Made by a program: the position numbers and the translations under genes. Below are positions 52,359 through 61,037 of a DNA stretch of 64,000 bases, one piece after another. Origin of the DNA: Gordonia sp049847105 (GTDB taxonomy: Bacteria; Actinomycetota; Actinomycetes; Mycobacteriales; Mycobacteriaceae); NCBI RefSeq assembly GCF_049847105.1, contig NZ_JBNCNS010000001.1, positions 1,302,001-1,366,000 of the forward strand, in the 5' to 3' direction. The first letter of the stretch is position 1. Each line of letters opens with the position of its first letter. The notes beneath the pieces are model-generated. The model worked only from the letters and a program-made list of their open reading frames with translations, made no database searches and was not told the DNA's origin.

Positions 52359-52368
52359 GGGTGTGCCC

Positions 52369-52974
52369 TCAGCGCCTGCGCGCGCTCATGGCCATCACGT
52401 CCGCGACCAGATCCTCCGCGTAGCGCTCGTCGAGGGCCAGGCCGAAGACGGCGTGGTGATAGAGGGGCGCGACGACGTGGTCGAGGATCTGGCGTACCGA
52501 CGGCGTCGTCTCGCCACGAGCGACCGACCGACCGACCATCTCTTCGGCCTGCTCCCGGCGGATCTCCCAGCAGGGACACTCCTCGACGACATCGTTGCGG
52601 GCGAACACCATGGCACGCAGATACGCCCGCCGCTTCGGGCGCCCGATGTCGGCGGCGATGATCTTCGACCACTCGGCGAGGTCGACGTCGAGCACACCGG
52701 TGTCGGGCAACGGCTCGCCCTGGGTGAGTGCGGCGACGGCCACCTCACCGAGCAGCGTCTCGATCGACCCCCATCGTCGGTAGATGCTGGTGGGGTTCAC
52801 CTCGGCGAGCTCCGCCACCTCGGGGATCGTCATGGTGTCACGCCGGCCCGCACCGACGAGCTGCCCGACCGCCGCGTACACCGCCGACTGAACCCGCGCA
52901 CTCCGACCACCCGGGCGCCTGGAACTGCCGGGATGGGCATTCGCCGCTGCACTGGAACCACTCATGTCAGCCAT
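52369..52974 (-). CDS. TetR-family regulator
   Basis: 201 residues (ATG 52965 is an alternative start). Helix-turn-helix: QSAVYAAVGQLVGAGRRDTM then IPEVAELAEVNPTSIYRRWG. C-terminal domain of the TetR_C_11-like kind with two cysteines (ECPCWEIRRE) that might sense redox or electrophiles. Divergent from the MFS gene across about 80 AT-rich bases that contain two matching 19-bp direct repeats. Confidence 0.88.
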   Translation of the reverse strand: MADMSGSSAAANAHPGSSRRPGGRSARVQSAVYAAVGQLVGAGRRDTMTIPEVAELAEVNPTSIYRRWGSIETLLGEVAVAALTQGEPLPDTGVLDVDLAEWSKIIAADIGRPKRRAYLRAMVFARNDVVEECPCWEIRREQAEEMVGRSVARGETTPSVRQILDHVVAPLYHHAVFGLALDERYAEDLVADVMAMSARRR

Positions 52975-52978
52975 TATT

Positions 52979-53045
52979 GCAAATCAAGTTGCTTTAGTGG
53001 GTGGGTGTGGCTACTTTGAATTTAACGCAAATTTCTTTGCTTTAG
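52979..53045. promoter_or_regulatory. Twin 19-bp operator-like direct repeats between TetR and MFS genes
   Basis: GCAAATCAAGTTGCTTTAG (52979-52997) and GCAAATTTCTTTGCTTTAG (53027-53045) match at 15 of 19 positions, 48 bp apart. Each carries a GCAA...TTGC dyad. The second copy abuts the MFS ribosome-binding site. Confidence 0.6.
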
Positions 53046-53054
53046 GGAGATGAG

Positions 53055-54335
53055 ATGACTCGACTGCACCCGCATCGCGCATTCTGGGTGGTCACGGCCA
53101 CTTTCGTGATGGTCCTCTTCTCCTCTGCTGCGCCATCGCCCCTGTATCCCGTCTATCAGCAACTCTGGGGTTTCTCGGCATTCACCCTCACCGCCGTCTT
53201 CGCGATCTACGTCGCGTTCATGCTGGTGAGCCTGCTCACCGTCGGGTCACTCTCCGATCACATCGGCCGCCGACCCGTACTTGCGGTGGCGCTGGTCCTT
53301 CTGATCGTGAGCATGGTCCTGTTCGTCGAGGCCGACAGCGTCGGCGTCCTGATGGCGGCCCGCGCACTGCAAGGCCTGGCCACGGGCGCCGCGATGGGCA
53401 CGTTGACCGCCACCGTCGTCGACCTGCAGCCCACTCCCCGCATCGGCTCCGCGATCACCGGTGCGGCGCCCACCATCGGCCTGGCCGGCGGAGTCGCGGT
53501 CGCCGGACTCTTCGTCGAGTACGCACCGGCACCCCGCTTCCTCGTCTACGAGGTGATCCTGGCGCTGTTCGCCGCTCTGCTGATCGCATTGCTCTTGGTG
53601 CCCGAGACCTCCGAGAAGATCGGCTTCACGTCGCGTCGGCACCTCTTCACCACACTCGTACCGCAGGCCCGCGTCCCGGCCGAGGTCCGCGGCGCGTTCT
53701 TGGCGGCCGTTCCGGCACTCGTCGCGACCTGGTCACTCGGCGGGCTCTACCTGTCCCTCGGCTCGTCGGTCGTCGCCCGCGTCTTCGGGGTCAGCAACCA
53801 CGCCGAGGCCGGCCTGCTGCTGTTCGTCTTCTTCGCGTCCGCCGCGGTGACCTCGCTGTTCATCACCGGACGCGACGCAGGCACCAAGCTCGCCTTCGGC
53901 TACCCCGCCCTCGCCGGTGGCGCCGTCATCTCGCTGTCGGGTGTGCTCATGGAGGCGCTGCCGCTCTACATCGTCGGCTCGATCGTGGCGGGCGCAGGCT
54001 TCGCCGCCACTTTCCTCGGCGCGCTGGACAGCATCATCGCGGAAACGCCCGCACAGCAACGCGGACAGGTCTTCTCGTCGGTATTCGTGGCGAGCTACCT
54101 CGCCTTCAGCCTGCCCGCGGTGGTGGCCGGACTCGTGGTCTCCCACATCGGCCTGCAGGAGACCGTCGTCGGCTATGTGGCCTACGTGCTGTTGCTGGCG
54201 GTGGTCGGTGCGCTCGTGACCGCCGGTATCCGCCGGCGGTCGGCGAGAAGCAGGCCGGCGAGCGGCGCGGCGGAGCCCGAGCGCACGATCCCTGACCGCA
54301 CGACCCCTGACCACTCGATTTCAGTGCGGCGCTGA
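53055..54335 (+). CDS. MFS transporter (drug/metabolite efflux type)
   Basis: 426 residues, 12 predicted helices. Typical features: SSAAPSPLYPVYQQLWGFSA in helix 1, A-loop GSLSDHIGRRPVLAVAL, motif C-like GAAPTIGLAGGVAVAGLFVE. AGGGAG precedes the ATG. Controlled, by inference, by the divergent TetR regulator through the twin repeats upstream. C-terminal tail is Arg/Ser/Pro-rich with a small TIPDRTTPDHS repeat. Confidence 0.9.
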   Translation: MTRLHPHRAFWVVTATFVMVLFSSAAPSPLYPVYQQLWGFSAFTLTAVFAIYVAFMLVSLLTVGSLSDHIGRRPVLAVALVLLIVSMVLFVEADSVGVLMAARALQGLATGAAMGTLTATVVDLQPTPRIGSAITGAAPTIGLAGGVAVAGLFVEYAPAPRFLVYEVILALFAALLIALLLVPETSEKIGFTSRRHLFTTLVPQARVPAEVRGAFLAAVPALVATWSLGGLYLSLGSSVVARVFGVSNHAEAGLLLFVFFASAAVTSLFITGRDAGTKLAFGYPALAGGAVISLSGVLMEALPLYIVGSIVAGAGFAATFLGALDSIIAETPAQQRGQVFSSVFVASYLAFSLPAVVAGLVVSHIGLQETVVGYVAYVLLLAVVGALVTAGIRRRSARSRPASGAAEPERTIPDRTTPDHSISVRR

Positions 54336-54366
54336 CACGCTCGCCCGCGTCGCCCGAATCGAGGCG

Positions 54367-54981
54367 TCACGTCGGTGCGCCGTCCGGCCGGGCGCCGACG
54401 ATCCGAGCAGCCATCTCCGCCTGGAACTCACCGATCTGCTCCGGCGTCATCGCGCCGGACTCCCGATACCAGCGCGCGACGTCGACACCCATCGACAGCA
54501 GCAGCGTCGTGGTGGCTTGTGGGTCGTCGACGTCGAACACTCCGGCGGCGATGCCCGCATCGACGATCGCGCCGACACGTCGGGCGACCTCCTTGCGCAT
54601 CACTCCGATGGCGCCCCGATGCTCCACCGAGAGCGAGTCCAACTCGTAGTTGACGACCCTCGACCACACATGATCACGGGCGTGGTGAGCTGCCAGCGCA
54701 CCGATCACGGCCCGCAGCCGCGCGGCAGGCGGGCGCGCGGGATCGTCGGCGGCATCGATCAGCTCGAGGAACGAGCGGTGCCCGGCACCGGAGAGCTCGT
54801 AGAGCACCTCCTCCTTGGACCGGAAGTGCACGTACACAGCTGCCGGACTCATCTGCGCCCCGGTCGCGATGTCACGGGTGGTCGTCGCGTCGAATCCCTG
54901 TGCCGCGAACGCCTCCACCGCGGCTCGCAGCAACCGTGAGCGCGCCGCGACGGCACGGGGCGGCGGTTCCACGACTGACAT
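54367..54981 (-). CDS. TetR-family regulator of fatty-acid/acyl-CoA genes
   Basis: 204 residues from ATG 54981, supported by GGAGG 8 nt upstream; ATGs at 55041 and 55056 are alternatives but the latter lies in the operator palindrome. Helix-turn-helix: LLRAAVEAFAAQGFDATTTR, DIATGAQMSPAAVYVHFRSK. The C-terminal domain resembles KstR2/FadR-like actinobacterial regulators. Divergent from two acyl-CoA dehydrogenase genes. Confidence 0.88.
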   Translation of the reverse strand: MSVVEPPPRAVAARSRLLRAAVEAFAAQGFDATTTRDIATGAQMSPAAVYVHFRSKEEVLYELSGAGHRSFLELIDAADDPARPPAARLRAVIGALAAHHARDHVWSRVVNYELDSLSVEHRGAIGVMRKEVARRVGAIVDAGIAAGVFDVDDPQATTTLLLSMGVDVARWYRESGAMTPEQIGEFQAEMAARIVGARPDGAPT

Positions 54982-55054
54982 GTCGCCGGCCTCCGTTTCC
55001 GATGATCCGCTGACATTGACATGAGCCGCTGGTCGCGGCATAGTGCAGAGTATC

Positions 55055-55072
55055 ACTAAGCAAGCGCTTAGT
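55055..55072. promoter_or_regulatory. Palindromic TetR operator ACTAAGC-N4-GCTTAGT
   Basis: ACTAAGCAAGCGCTTAGT has 7-bp arms ACTAAGC / GCTTAGT. It resembles AAGCAAGCGCTTG-type sites of actinobacterial acyl-CoA-sensing TetR regulators. It lies 79 bp before the first dehydrogenase ATG. Confidence 0.75.
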
Positions 55073-55150
55073 CAGCAGACGCATACAACCGTCACCGTAC
55101 GTTTTCACGTCTGCATCCCACGCCCGCCGACCAGGAGTAAGACAGAACTC

Positions 55151-56347
55151 ATGCAGCTGAAATTCAGTCCCGAAGAAGAGGCGTTCCGCGATGAGTTGCG
55201 GGCGATCTTCGCGAAAGTCCCCGAAGACCTCCGGCGCCGGTCAGAGGCGGGCAAGCTGAATTACCCGGACGACCTCGTCACCACCACCCGCATCCTGAAC
55301 GAGCACGGCGTCGCGACGCCGGGTTGGCCGGTCGAGTCGGGCGGCCGCGACTGGACCCCCATCCAGAGCCACATCTACCGCGAGGAGATGAGCCTGATGC
55401 ACGTCCCGGACATGCTGCCGTTCAACGTCGGCATGATCGGTCCGGTCATCGCGCAGTTCGGTTCACCGGAGATGAAGGAACGCTTCCTGGCCAAGACCGC
55501 CAACCTCGACATCTGGTGGTGCCAGGGCTTCTCCGAGCCCGAGGCCGGTTCGGACCTCGCATCACTCAAGACCCGCGCGGTCCGCGACGGTGACCACTAC
55601 ATCGTCAACGGCCAGAAGACGTGGACCACGCTCGGCCAGTTCGCCGATTGGATCTTCTGCCTCGTGCGCACCGATCCGGACGTCAAGAAGCAGGCCGGCA
55701 TCAGCATGCTGCTGTTCCCGGTGGACACCCCCGGCGTGGAAATGCGACCGATCCAGCTGATCGACGGTGGTTTCGAGGTCAACGAGGTCTTCTTCAGCGA
55801 CGTCCGCGTGCCGGTCGAGAACCTCGTCGGCAAGGAGAACGAGGGCTGGACCCAGGCCAAGTTCCTGCTCGGCAACGAGCGCAGCGGCATCGCCCGCATC
55901 GGCTACACCAAGACCAAGCTGGCCAAGGCGAAAGAACTCGCGCGCCAGACCACGACCGCGTCCGGTGGCACTCTCCTGGAGGATCCGCTGCTCGCAGCCC
56001 GTCTGGCCGAGCTGGAGAACGACCTCCTCGCCCTCGAGGTGACTCAGCTCCGCGTGGCCGCGTCGTCGGCGGACGGTAAGCCGAACCCGGCGTCATCGCT
56101 GCTGAAGCTGCGTGGCAGCCAGTTGCAGCAGGAGGCCATGGAGCTCCTTGCCGACATCGCCGGCGCCGACTCACTGCCCGTTGCCGGCCTGGATGCGTCC
56201 GCCGCCAACGGCACCGCCGACATCGCGTCGCCGGAGTGGGCGCAGCTGTCCGTACCGACCTACCTCAACTATCGCAAGGTCAGTATCTACGGCGGATCGT
56301 CGGAAGTTCAGCGTCAGATCATCGACAAGGCCGTGCTGGGCCTGTAA
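55151..56347 (+). CDS. Acyl-CoA dehydrogenase, FadE type (subunit 1)
   Basis: 398 residues from ATG 55151. FAD-dependent alpha,beta-desaturation of acyl-CoA. Domains: N-terminal helical (MQLKFSPEEEAFRDELRAIF), middle beta (WWCQGFSEPEAGSDLASLKT, VNGQKTWTTLGQFAD), C-terminal helical (NERSGIARIGYTKTK, then YRKVSIYGGSSEVQRQIIDK). The second dehydrogenase gene follows after 50 bp, as in mycobacterial FadE pairs that form heterotetramers. Likely under the divergent TetR. Confidence 0.92.
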   Translation: MQLKFSPEEEAFRDELRAIFAKVPEDLRRRSEAGKLNYPDDLVTTTRILNEHGVATPGWPVESGGRDWTPIQSHIYREEMSLMHVPDMLPFNVGMIGPVIAQFGSPEMKERFLAKTANLDIWWCQGFSEPEAGSDLASLKTRAVRDGDHYIVNGQKTWTTLGQFADWIFCLVRTDPDVKKQAGISMLLFPVDTPGVEMRPIQLIDGGFEVNEVFFSDVRVPVENLVGKENEGWTQAKFLLGNERSGIARIGYTKTKLAKAKELARQTTTASGGTLLEDPLLAARLAELENDLLALEVTQLRVAASSADGKPNPASSLLKLRGSQLQQEAMELLADIAGADSLPVAGLDASAANGTADIASPEWAQLSVPTYLNYRKVSIYGGSSEVQRQIIDKAVLGL

Positions 56348-56397
56348 AAGGCCACCGCACAGAATCTTTCACCACACAAGAGAACCTGGAACCTTTC

Positions 56398-57510
56398 ATG
56401 GATTTCGCACTATCCGACGAACAGACGATGCTGCGCGACACCGTGCGCGAAGTACTGACCCGCAAGTACGACATCGAGACGGTCCGCGCGGTCACCGACA
56501 CCGAACTCGGCTGGGACAAGGGGGTGTGGAAGTCGTTGGCCGACATCGGCATCCTCGGCCTCACCTTCCCCGAGGACGACGGCGGCATGGGCGCCGGCCC
56601 GGTGGAGTTCACGAGCGTCATGACAGAGCTCGGGCGCGCGCTGGCACCCGAGCCGTACCTCGACGCGGTCCTCGTCCCGGGGTCGCTCGTCGCCGCGACC
56701 GCCGACGACGACACCCGCGCCGAAATCCTCGGCGGGCTGGCTTCGGGTGAGCTGCTGATGGCGTTCGCCCACCTCGAGCCGGGCGACCGCTGGCCGGGCG
56801 CGAAGGTCGCCACCACGGCCACCGGAGGCAAGCTCAACGGCACCAAGGTTCTTGTCGGACATGGTGACTGCGCGGACAAGCTGGTCGTTTCGGCGCGCGC
56901 CGACGATGGTGTCGCCCTGTTCCTGGTGGACGCGGACGCCGACGGTGTCTCGCGGACTCCGTACCGCACGCACGACCGTCGTCGGGGCGCTCAGGTCGAG
57001 TTCACCGACGCCGCCGCGGTTCGCCTGGGCAGCGGCGACGCGACCCAGGTCATCGCCGACGCCGAGGTCGGCATCCAGACCGCGTTGTGCGCCGAGGCCG
57101 TGGGTGCCATGGAGCGCGCCCTCGACCTCACCGTCGAATACCTGAAGAACCGCAAGCAGTTCGGTGTCACGCTGTCACAATTCCAGACCCTGACCCAGCG
57201 CGCCGCCGACATGTACGCCCAGCTGGAGCTGGCACGCAGCATGAGCCTGTATGCGACAACCGCATTGTCCGACGGCATCTGTGACCCGGCCATCGCGTCG
57301 CGTGCGAAGCTGCAGATCTGCCGCTCCGGCCGGGTCATCGGACAGGAGGCGGTGCAGATGCACGGCGGTATCGGCATGACCGCCGAGTACCCGGTCGGCC
57401 ACTACCTGAGCCGACTGACCGCGATCTCGCACACCCTCGGCGACGCCGCCGATCACGTGTCGGTGCTGGCACGCTCGGTCGGCGACCACGAGATGGTGAT
57501 GATCGGCTGA
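56398..57510 (+). CDS. Acyl-CoA dehydrogenase, FadE type (subunit 2)
   Basis: 370 residues from ATG 56398. N-terminal MDFALSDEQTMLRDTVREVL; the middle domain is short and diverged (MAFAHLEPGDRWPGAKVATT); C-terminal YLKNRKQFGVTLSQFQTLTQ, then QEAVQMHGGIGMTAEYPVGH. The missing canonical FAD-contact motif in the middle domain suggests a partner subunit rather than a stand-alone enzyme. Pairs with the preceding gene. Confidence 0.9.
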   Translation: MDFALSDEQTMLRDTVREVLTRKYDIETVRAVTDTELGWDKGVWKSLADIGILGLTFPEDDGGMGAGPVEFTSVMTELGRALAPEPYLDAVLVPGSLVAATADDDTRAEILGGLASGELLMAFAHLEPGDRWPGAKVATTATGGKLNGTKVLVGHGDCADKLVVSARADDGVALFLVDADADGVSRTPYRTHDRRRGAQVEFTDAAAVRLGSGDATQVIADAEVGIQTALCAEAVGAMERALDLTVEYLKNRKQFGVTLSQFQTLTQRAADMYAQLELARSMSLYATTALSDGICDPAIASRAKLQICRSGRVIGQEAVQMHGGIGMTAEYPVGHYLSRLTAISHTLGDAADHVSVLARSVGDHEMVMIG

Positions 57511-57528
57511 GTCGGTTCGAACCGGCCA

Positions 57529-57583
57529 CCAAGGCCCCTGTCGACGTTTCGGAATCATCCCGAAACGGTGGCGGGGGCCTTGG
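57529..57583 (+). terminator. Terminator hairpin after the acyl-CoA dehydrogenase operon
   Basis: Outer stem CCAAGGCCCC (57529-57538) with GGGGCCTTGG (57574-57583), inner stem CGTTTCGG with CCGAAACG. It starts 19 bp past the stop. A weak GCGTTTCC follows. Confidence 0.72.
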
Positions 57584-57628
57584 CGTTTCCGGGCGACGTG
57601 CCGATCTCGGATCGCTACTGTCTCTCTC

Positions 57629-58057
57629 ATGAACCAGCTGCGCGACAACCTGGGTGACGCGGCCGCCTACAGCCTCATGGGGATCGTGTTGCTGGTCCTC
57701 GGATTCGTGGCCCTCGATCTCGTCACGCCCGGTCGATTGCGCAACCTCATCTGGCTCGACCACAACCGCAACGCGGTGATGCTGGCGACCGCCCAGGTGA
57801 TCGGGCTGTCCATCGTCATGGTCGCCGGGGTCCGCGACTCGGTGACGCTCGATCTGTGGCGCGGCGTCCTCTACACCGTCGCGTACACGGTGCTGGCCAT
57901 CGCCGTGATGATGTGGTCGTTCGTGCTGATCGACTGGCTGACCCCCGGCAAGCTGGGCACCCTGCTGCTCGACGACGACGAGCACCCGGCCGGCTGGATC
58001 TGCGGTGCCGTGTTCATCGGGGTGGGCGCCGTGATCGGCGCGGCGTTGAGTTCTTGA
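57629..58057 (+). CDS. DUF350 (YjfL-like) membrane protein, second copy
   Basis: 142 residues, four helices; the two halves end in ALDLVTPGRLRNLIWLDHNR and LIDWLTPGKLGTLLLDDDEH, matching the copy at 40216 in layout and length (there VVDVLTPGNLRHQLWADRNR). Here it is a single gene with own upstream sequence, far from the DUF4178 cluster. Function unknown. Confidence 0.88.
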   Translation: MNQLRDNLGDAAAYSLMGIVLLVLGFVALDLVTPGRLRNLIWLDHNRNAVMLATAQVIGLSIVMVAGVRDSVTLDLWRGVLYTVAYTVLAIAVMMWSFVLIDWLTPGKLGTLLLDDDEHPAGWICGAVFIGVGAVIGAALSS

Positions 58058-58195
58058 CGGGCTGATGCGGGCGCGTCCGAGATGAGCGCAGGGTCGGGTT
58101 CCGACCGCGCCGAGCGGGCGCAGATCCTCGCCGAGCGTGCTCCGGTGCGCCCGATCGGAGGGAATCTGCGCCCGGTCGGCGGCGGTCGACAGCTA

Positions 58196-58224
58196 TTGAC
58201 GGTTGCTCAATAAGCTCTTATGGT
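58196..58224 (+). promoter_or_regulatory. Sigma70-like promoter of the SRPBCC gene
   Basis: TTGACG (58196-58201), 17-bp spacer, TATGGT (58219-58224); 36 bp before the ATG. Spacing and -35 are good, -10 fair. Confidence 0.5.
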
Positions 58225-58260
58225 CATCGCTGACTGATCGACGACACCGAGGGGAACACC

Positions 58261-58734
58261 ATGGCCGCGCCGCTGATCGAGGAATCCATCGACATCAACG
58301 CCTCCGCAGAGGACGTCTGGGCGGTGATCTCCGACCTCAAGCGCATGGGCGAGTGGAGCCCGCAGTGCAAGAAGATGATCATCCGGGGCGGAACGATCGG
58401 CCTGGGCACGAAGTCGATCAACATCAATCGGCGTGGCCCGCTGGTGTGGCCGACGACCGCGAAGGTCGTCCGCTTCGCCCCTGCCAAGGAACTGGCGTTC
58501 CGCGTGGCCGAGAACCGCACGGTGTGGAGCTACAGCATCGAGCCGTCCGGTGCGGGCGTGCGGTTGACCGAGAAGCGTGAGGTCGGCAACGGCACCACCA
58601 AGGTGTCGTCGTTCCTGGTCGACAAGATGATGGGCGGGACCACCAACTTCGAGGCGGAGCTCAAGCTGGGCATGGCCGAGACGCTCGAGAAGATCAAGCG
58701 GACCGCGGAGTCGTCGACGACGCGCGCTGCCTGA
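58261..58734 (+). CDS. SRPBCC-fold protein
   Basis: 157 residues. START/Bet v1-like cavity protein: EESIDINASAEDVWAVISDL, KRMGEWSPQCKKMIIRGG, and the C-terminal helix FEAELKLGMAETLEKIKRTA. Polyketide_cyc2-type; several mycobacterial relatives are unnamed. GAGGGGAAC precedes the ATG. Monocistronic. Confidence 0.85.
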   Translation: MAAPLIEESIDINASAEDVWAVISDLKRMGEWSPQCKKMIIRGGTIGLGTKSININRRGPLVWPTTAKVVRFAPAKELAFRVAENRTVWSYSIEPSGAGVRLTEKREVGNGTTKVSSFLVDKMMGGTTNFEAELKLGMAETLEKIKRTAESSTTRAA

Positions 58735-58740
58735 CGCGGG

Positions 58741-58784
58741 GGTCTCGATACGCCGGCTCGCTACGCTCGCGCGGCTGTTCGACC
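58741..58784. repeat. Dispersed TCTCGATAC-type repeat, copy 3
   Basis: GGTCTCGATACGCCGGCTCG, then CTACGCTCGCGCGGCTGTTCGACC. Same ends as the copy at 48403 with a longer centre. Lies between two convergent genes. Confidence 0.7.
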
Positions 58785-58803
58785 GACGGAAGGGGCCGTC
58801 GGC

Positions 58804-59604
58804 TCAGCGGTCGGAGAGCTTCTGCATCAGGGCCGGCAGATCCGCGATCGAGTCCACGATGTGATCCGGGACCGGGCCGAACTCGTCGCGTTGCAGCGCC
58901 CGCAGCGCGTCCTCGCGGAACTTCCCCGTTCGCACGAGCACCCCGATGAGGGCGGCGGCCTGGGCACCGAGCACATCGTTGTGCATGTCGTCGCCCACCA
59001 TCACCACCTGGGTGGGCTCGAGTTGCATCAGTTCGACCGCGGCACGGAAACCGAGCGGTGACGGCTTCCCGATCGCTTTGATCTTCCGTCCGGCCGCCTT
59101 CTCCAGCCCTTCGAGATAGACGCCGGTGTCGATGCTGAGCCCGTCCGCTGTGGACCAGGTCATGGACCGGTGCATCGCGACCACCGGCACCCCGGCGACC
59201 ATCAGCTCGAGGACCTGTGACAGGGCACGGTGGTCGAACACCGGACCCGCACCGCCGAGGACCACCACCTGCGCCCGGTCCGGTTGGTCGATGAGCTCGA
59301 CCCCGGTCATGTCCTCGGCGATGGGGCCCTCGTTGAGCACCCAGGCCCGCTTGCCGGGGTGATTCGCGGTGAGATACTCAGCGGTCAGTTTGGCCGCGGT
59401 CAGGATCTCGTCGGCGGCGACGTCGAAACCGCAGTCGTTGAGTGCCTGAGCGATCTCGCCACGAGAGCGCGAGGTGGTGTTGGTCAGGAACATTCGCGGA
59501 TAGCCCTGCTCAACAAGTTCGGCGACCGCCTCCACAGCTCCCGGCAGCGCTTTCCACGAGGTGACCATCACCCCGTCGATGTCCAGCAGCAACCCGAGAG
59601 TCAT
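58804..59604 (-). CDS. HAD-IIA hydrolase (NagD/LHPP-like)
   Basis: 266 residues from ATG 59604 (the frame is open to 59640). Motif I LLLDIDGVMVT, motif II LTNTTSRSR, motif III with Lys in IKAIGKPSPLGFRAAVELMQ, and motif IV VVMVGDDMHNDVLGAQAAAL. A C2 cap domain sits between motifs II and III. Typically dephosphorylates small phosphorylated metabolites. Divergent from moeA. Confidence 0.9.
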   Translation of the reverse strand: MTLGLLLDIDGVMVTSWKALPGAVEAVAELVEQGYPRMFLTNTTSRSRGEIAQALNDCGFDVAADEILTAAKLTAEYLTANHPGKRAWVLNEGPIAEDMTGVELIDQPDRAQVVVLGGAGPVFDHRALSQVLELMVAGVPVVAMHRSMTWSTADGLSIDTGVYLEGLEKAAGRKIKAIGKPSPLGFRAAVELMQLEPTQVVMVGDDMHNDVLGAQAAALIGVLVRTGKFREDALRALQRDEFGPVPDHIVDSIADLPALMQKLSDR

Positions 59605-59671
59605 GCCCAAAAATCTAGACCCGTCAGCGGCACCCTGCACGGTCGCCGGGCCCGGATGGCATGCTGGGCGG

Positions 59672-60886
59672 ATGCGATCGGTGTCGGATCACCAGGCCAT
59701 TGTCGCGGCGCTGTTCGGTATCCCCGATGCCGCGACTGCGCGTGTCGCCGATGCACTCGGCTGTGTGACGGCGGCCGAGGTCGTCGCACCGATGGGACTC
59801 CCCGGATTCGACAATTCGGCGATGGACGGCTACGCGGTGATCGCCGATGAGATCGCTTCGGCCACAGACGAATCCCCGGTCAGCCTGCCGGTGGACCAGG
59901 ACATCCCGGCGGGACGCACCGACCGGCTGACACTGGCCCCGGGTACCGCTCACCGGATCATGACCGGCGCACCGATGCCTGTGGGCGCCGATGCGGTGGT
60001 CCCGGTGGAGGCGACGGACGGCGCGGTCGACCGTGTCGCGATCCGAGCATCGGTGCCGTCCGGGAGACACATCCGCCGGGCCGGCTCCGACATCGAGGCC
60101 GGTGAGGCGGCGATACCCGCGGGCACCCGTCTCGGGCCTCCGCAGGTCGGCCTGCTCGCCGCCCTCGGCGTCACCGAGGTGTCCGTGCGGCCACGATTGC
60201 GGGTCGTCGTGCTGTCGACCGGCTCTGAGCTGGTGACTCCCGGCGAGCCGCTGCGCTACGGACAGATCTACGAGTCCAACGGACCGATGCTGACCGCGTC
60301 GGCACTCGAGGCCGGCGCCGACGCCACGCACCTGCACTACGTCACCGACGACGTGGACGCCTTCCGCGCACGACTCGACGAGATCAGCGACGACGCGGAC
60401 GTCATCATCACATCGGGTGGGGTGAGTGCGGGCGCCTTCGAGGTGGTGAAGGATGCCCTGACCGGCACCGGCGTCGAGTTCTCCAAGGTCGCGATGCAGC
60501 CGGGAATGCCACAGGGGTGTGGTCATTACGCTGCCCCCGGCGGTCGTCGGGTCCCGATCATCACGCTGCCGGGCAATCCGGTGAGTTCACTCGTGTCGTT
60601 CGAGGTGTTCATCCGTCCACCGTTGCGCGCGGCGATGGGACTGCCGTCCGAGCGGCCGCGGGTCATCGCGCAGCTCACCACCGACATCCGCTCCCCCAGA
60701 GGGAAACGGCAGTTCCTGCGCGGAGTGCTCGGCGACGGCGACGACGGCACGCCCGTCGTGGACCCGATCGGCCCGCCGGCATCGCATCACCTGCGCTACC
60801 TGGCCAGGGCAGACGCATTGATCGACATCCCCGCCGAGACCGAGTCGGTGGCCGCCGGGTCCGCGGTCGACGTCATCGTTCTCTGA
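59672..60886 (+). CDS. moeA: Molybdopterin molybdenumtransferase
   Basis: 404 residues. MoeA inserts molybdenum into adenylylated molybdopterin. Seen: FDNSAMDGYAVIADE, IMTGAPMPVGADAVVPVE, the MoCF_biosynth core VVVLSTGSELVTPGEPL, IITSGGVSAGAFEVVKDAL, and LPGNPVSSLVSFEVFIRPPL. In M. tuberculosis moeA2 (Rv0438c) is in the same place beside psd-pssA, so this is the likely orthologue. No ribosome-binding site stands out, and the Psd gene follows after 151 bp. Confidence 0.94.
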   Translation: MRSVSDHQAIVAALFGIPDAATARVADALGCVTAAEVVAPMGLPGFDNSAMDGYAVIADEIASATDESPVSLPVDQDIPAGRTDRLTLAPGTAHRIMTGAPMPVGADAVVPVEATDGAVDRVAIRASVPSGRHIRRAGSDIEAGEAAIPAGTRLGPPQVGLLAALGVTEVSVRPRLRVVVLSTGSELVTPGEPLRYGQIYESNGPMLTASALEAGADATHLHYVTDDVDAFRARLDEISDDADVIITSGGVSAGAFEVVKDALTGTGVEFSKVAMQPGMPQGCGHYAAPGGRRVPIITLPGNPVSSLVSFEVFIRPPLRAAMGLPSERPRVIAQLTTDIRSPRGKRQFLRGVLGDGDDGTPVVDPIGPPASHHLRYLARADALIDIPAETESVAAGSAVDVIVL

Positions 60887-61037
60887 GCTGCCACCTGCAC
60901 CGGGGTCTACCCGCTCTGTGACCGATGTCGCCGAAGCGCGATGAGGCCGGAGGCTCCGCCGGGCACGCTCTAAGCTGGGGCGAGCGGGCCCGCACGTGCC
61001 GAACGCACACCCGTTTTGTCGCAACAGGAGGTTGATT

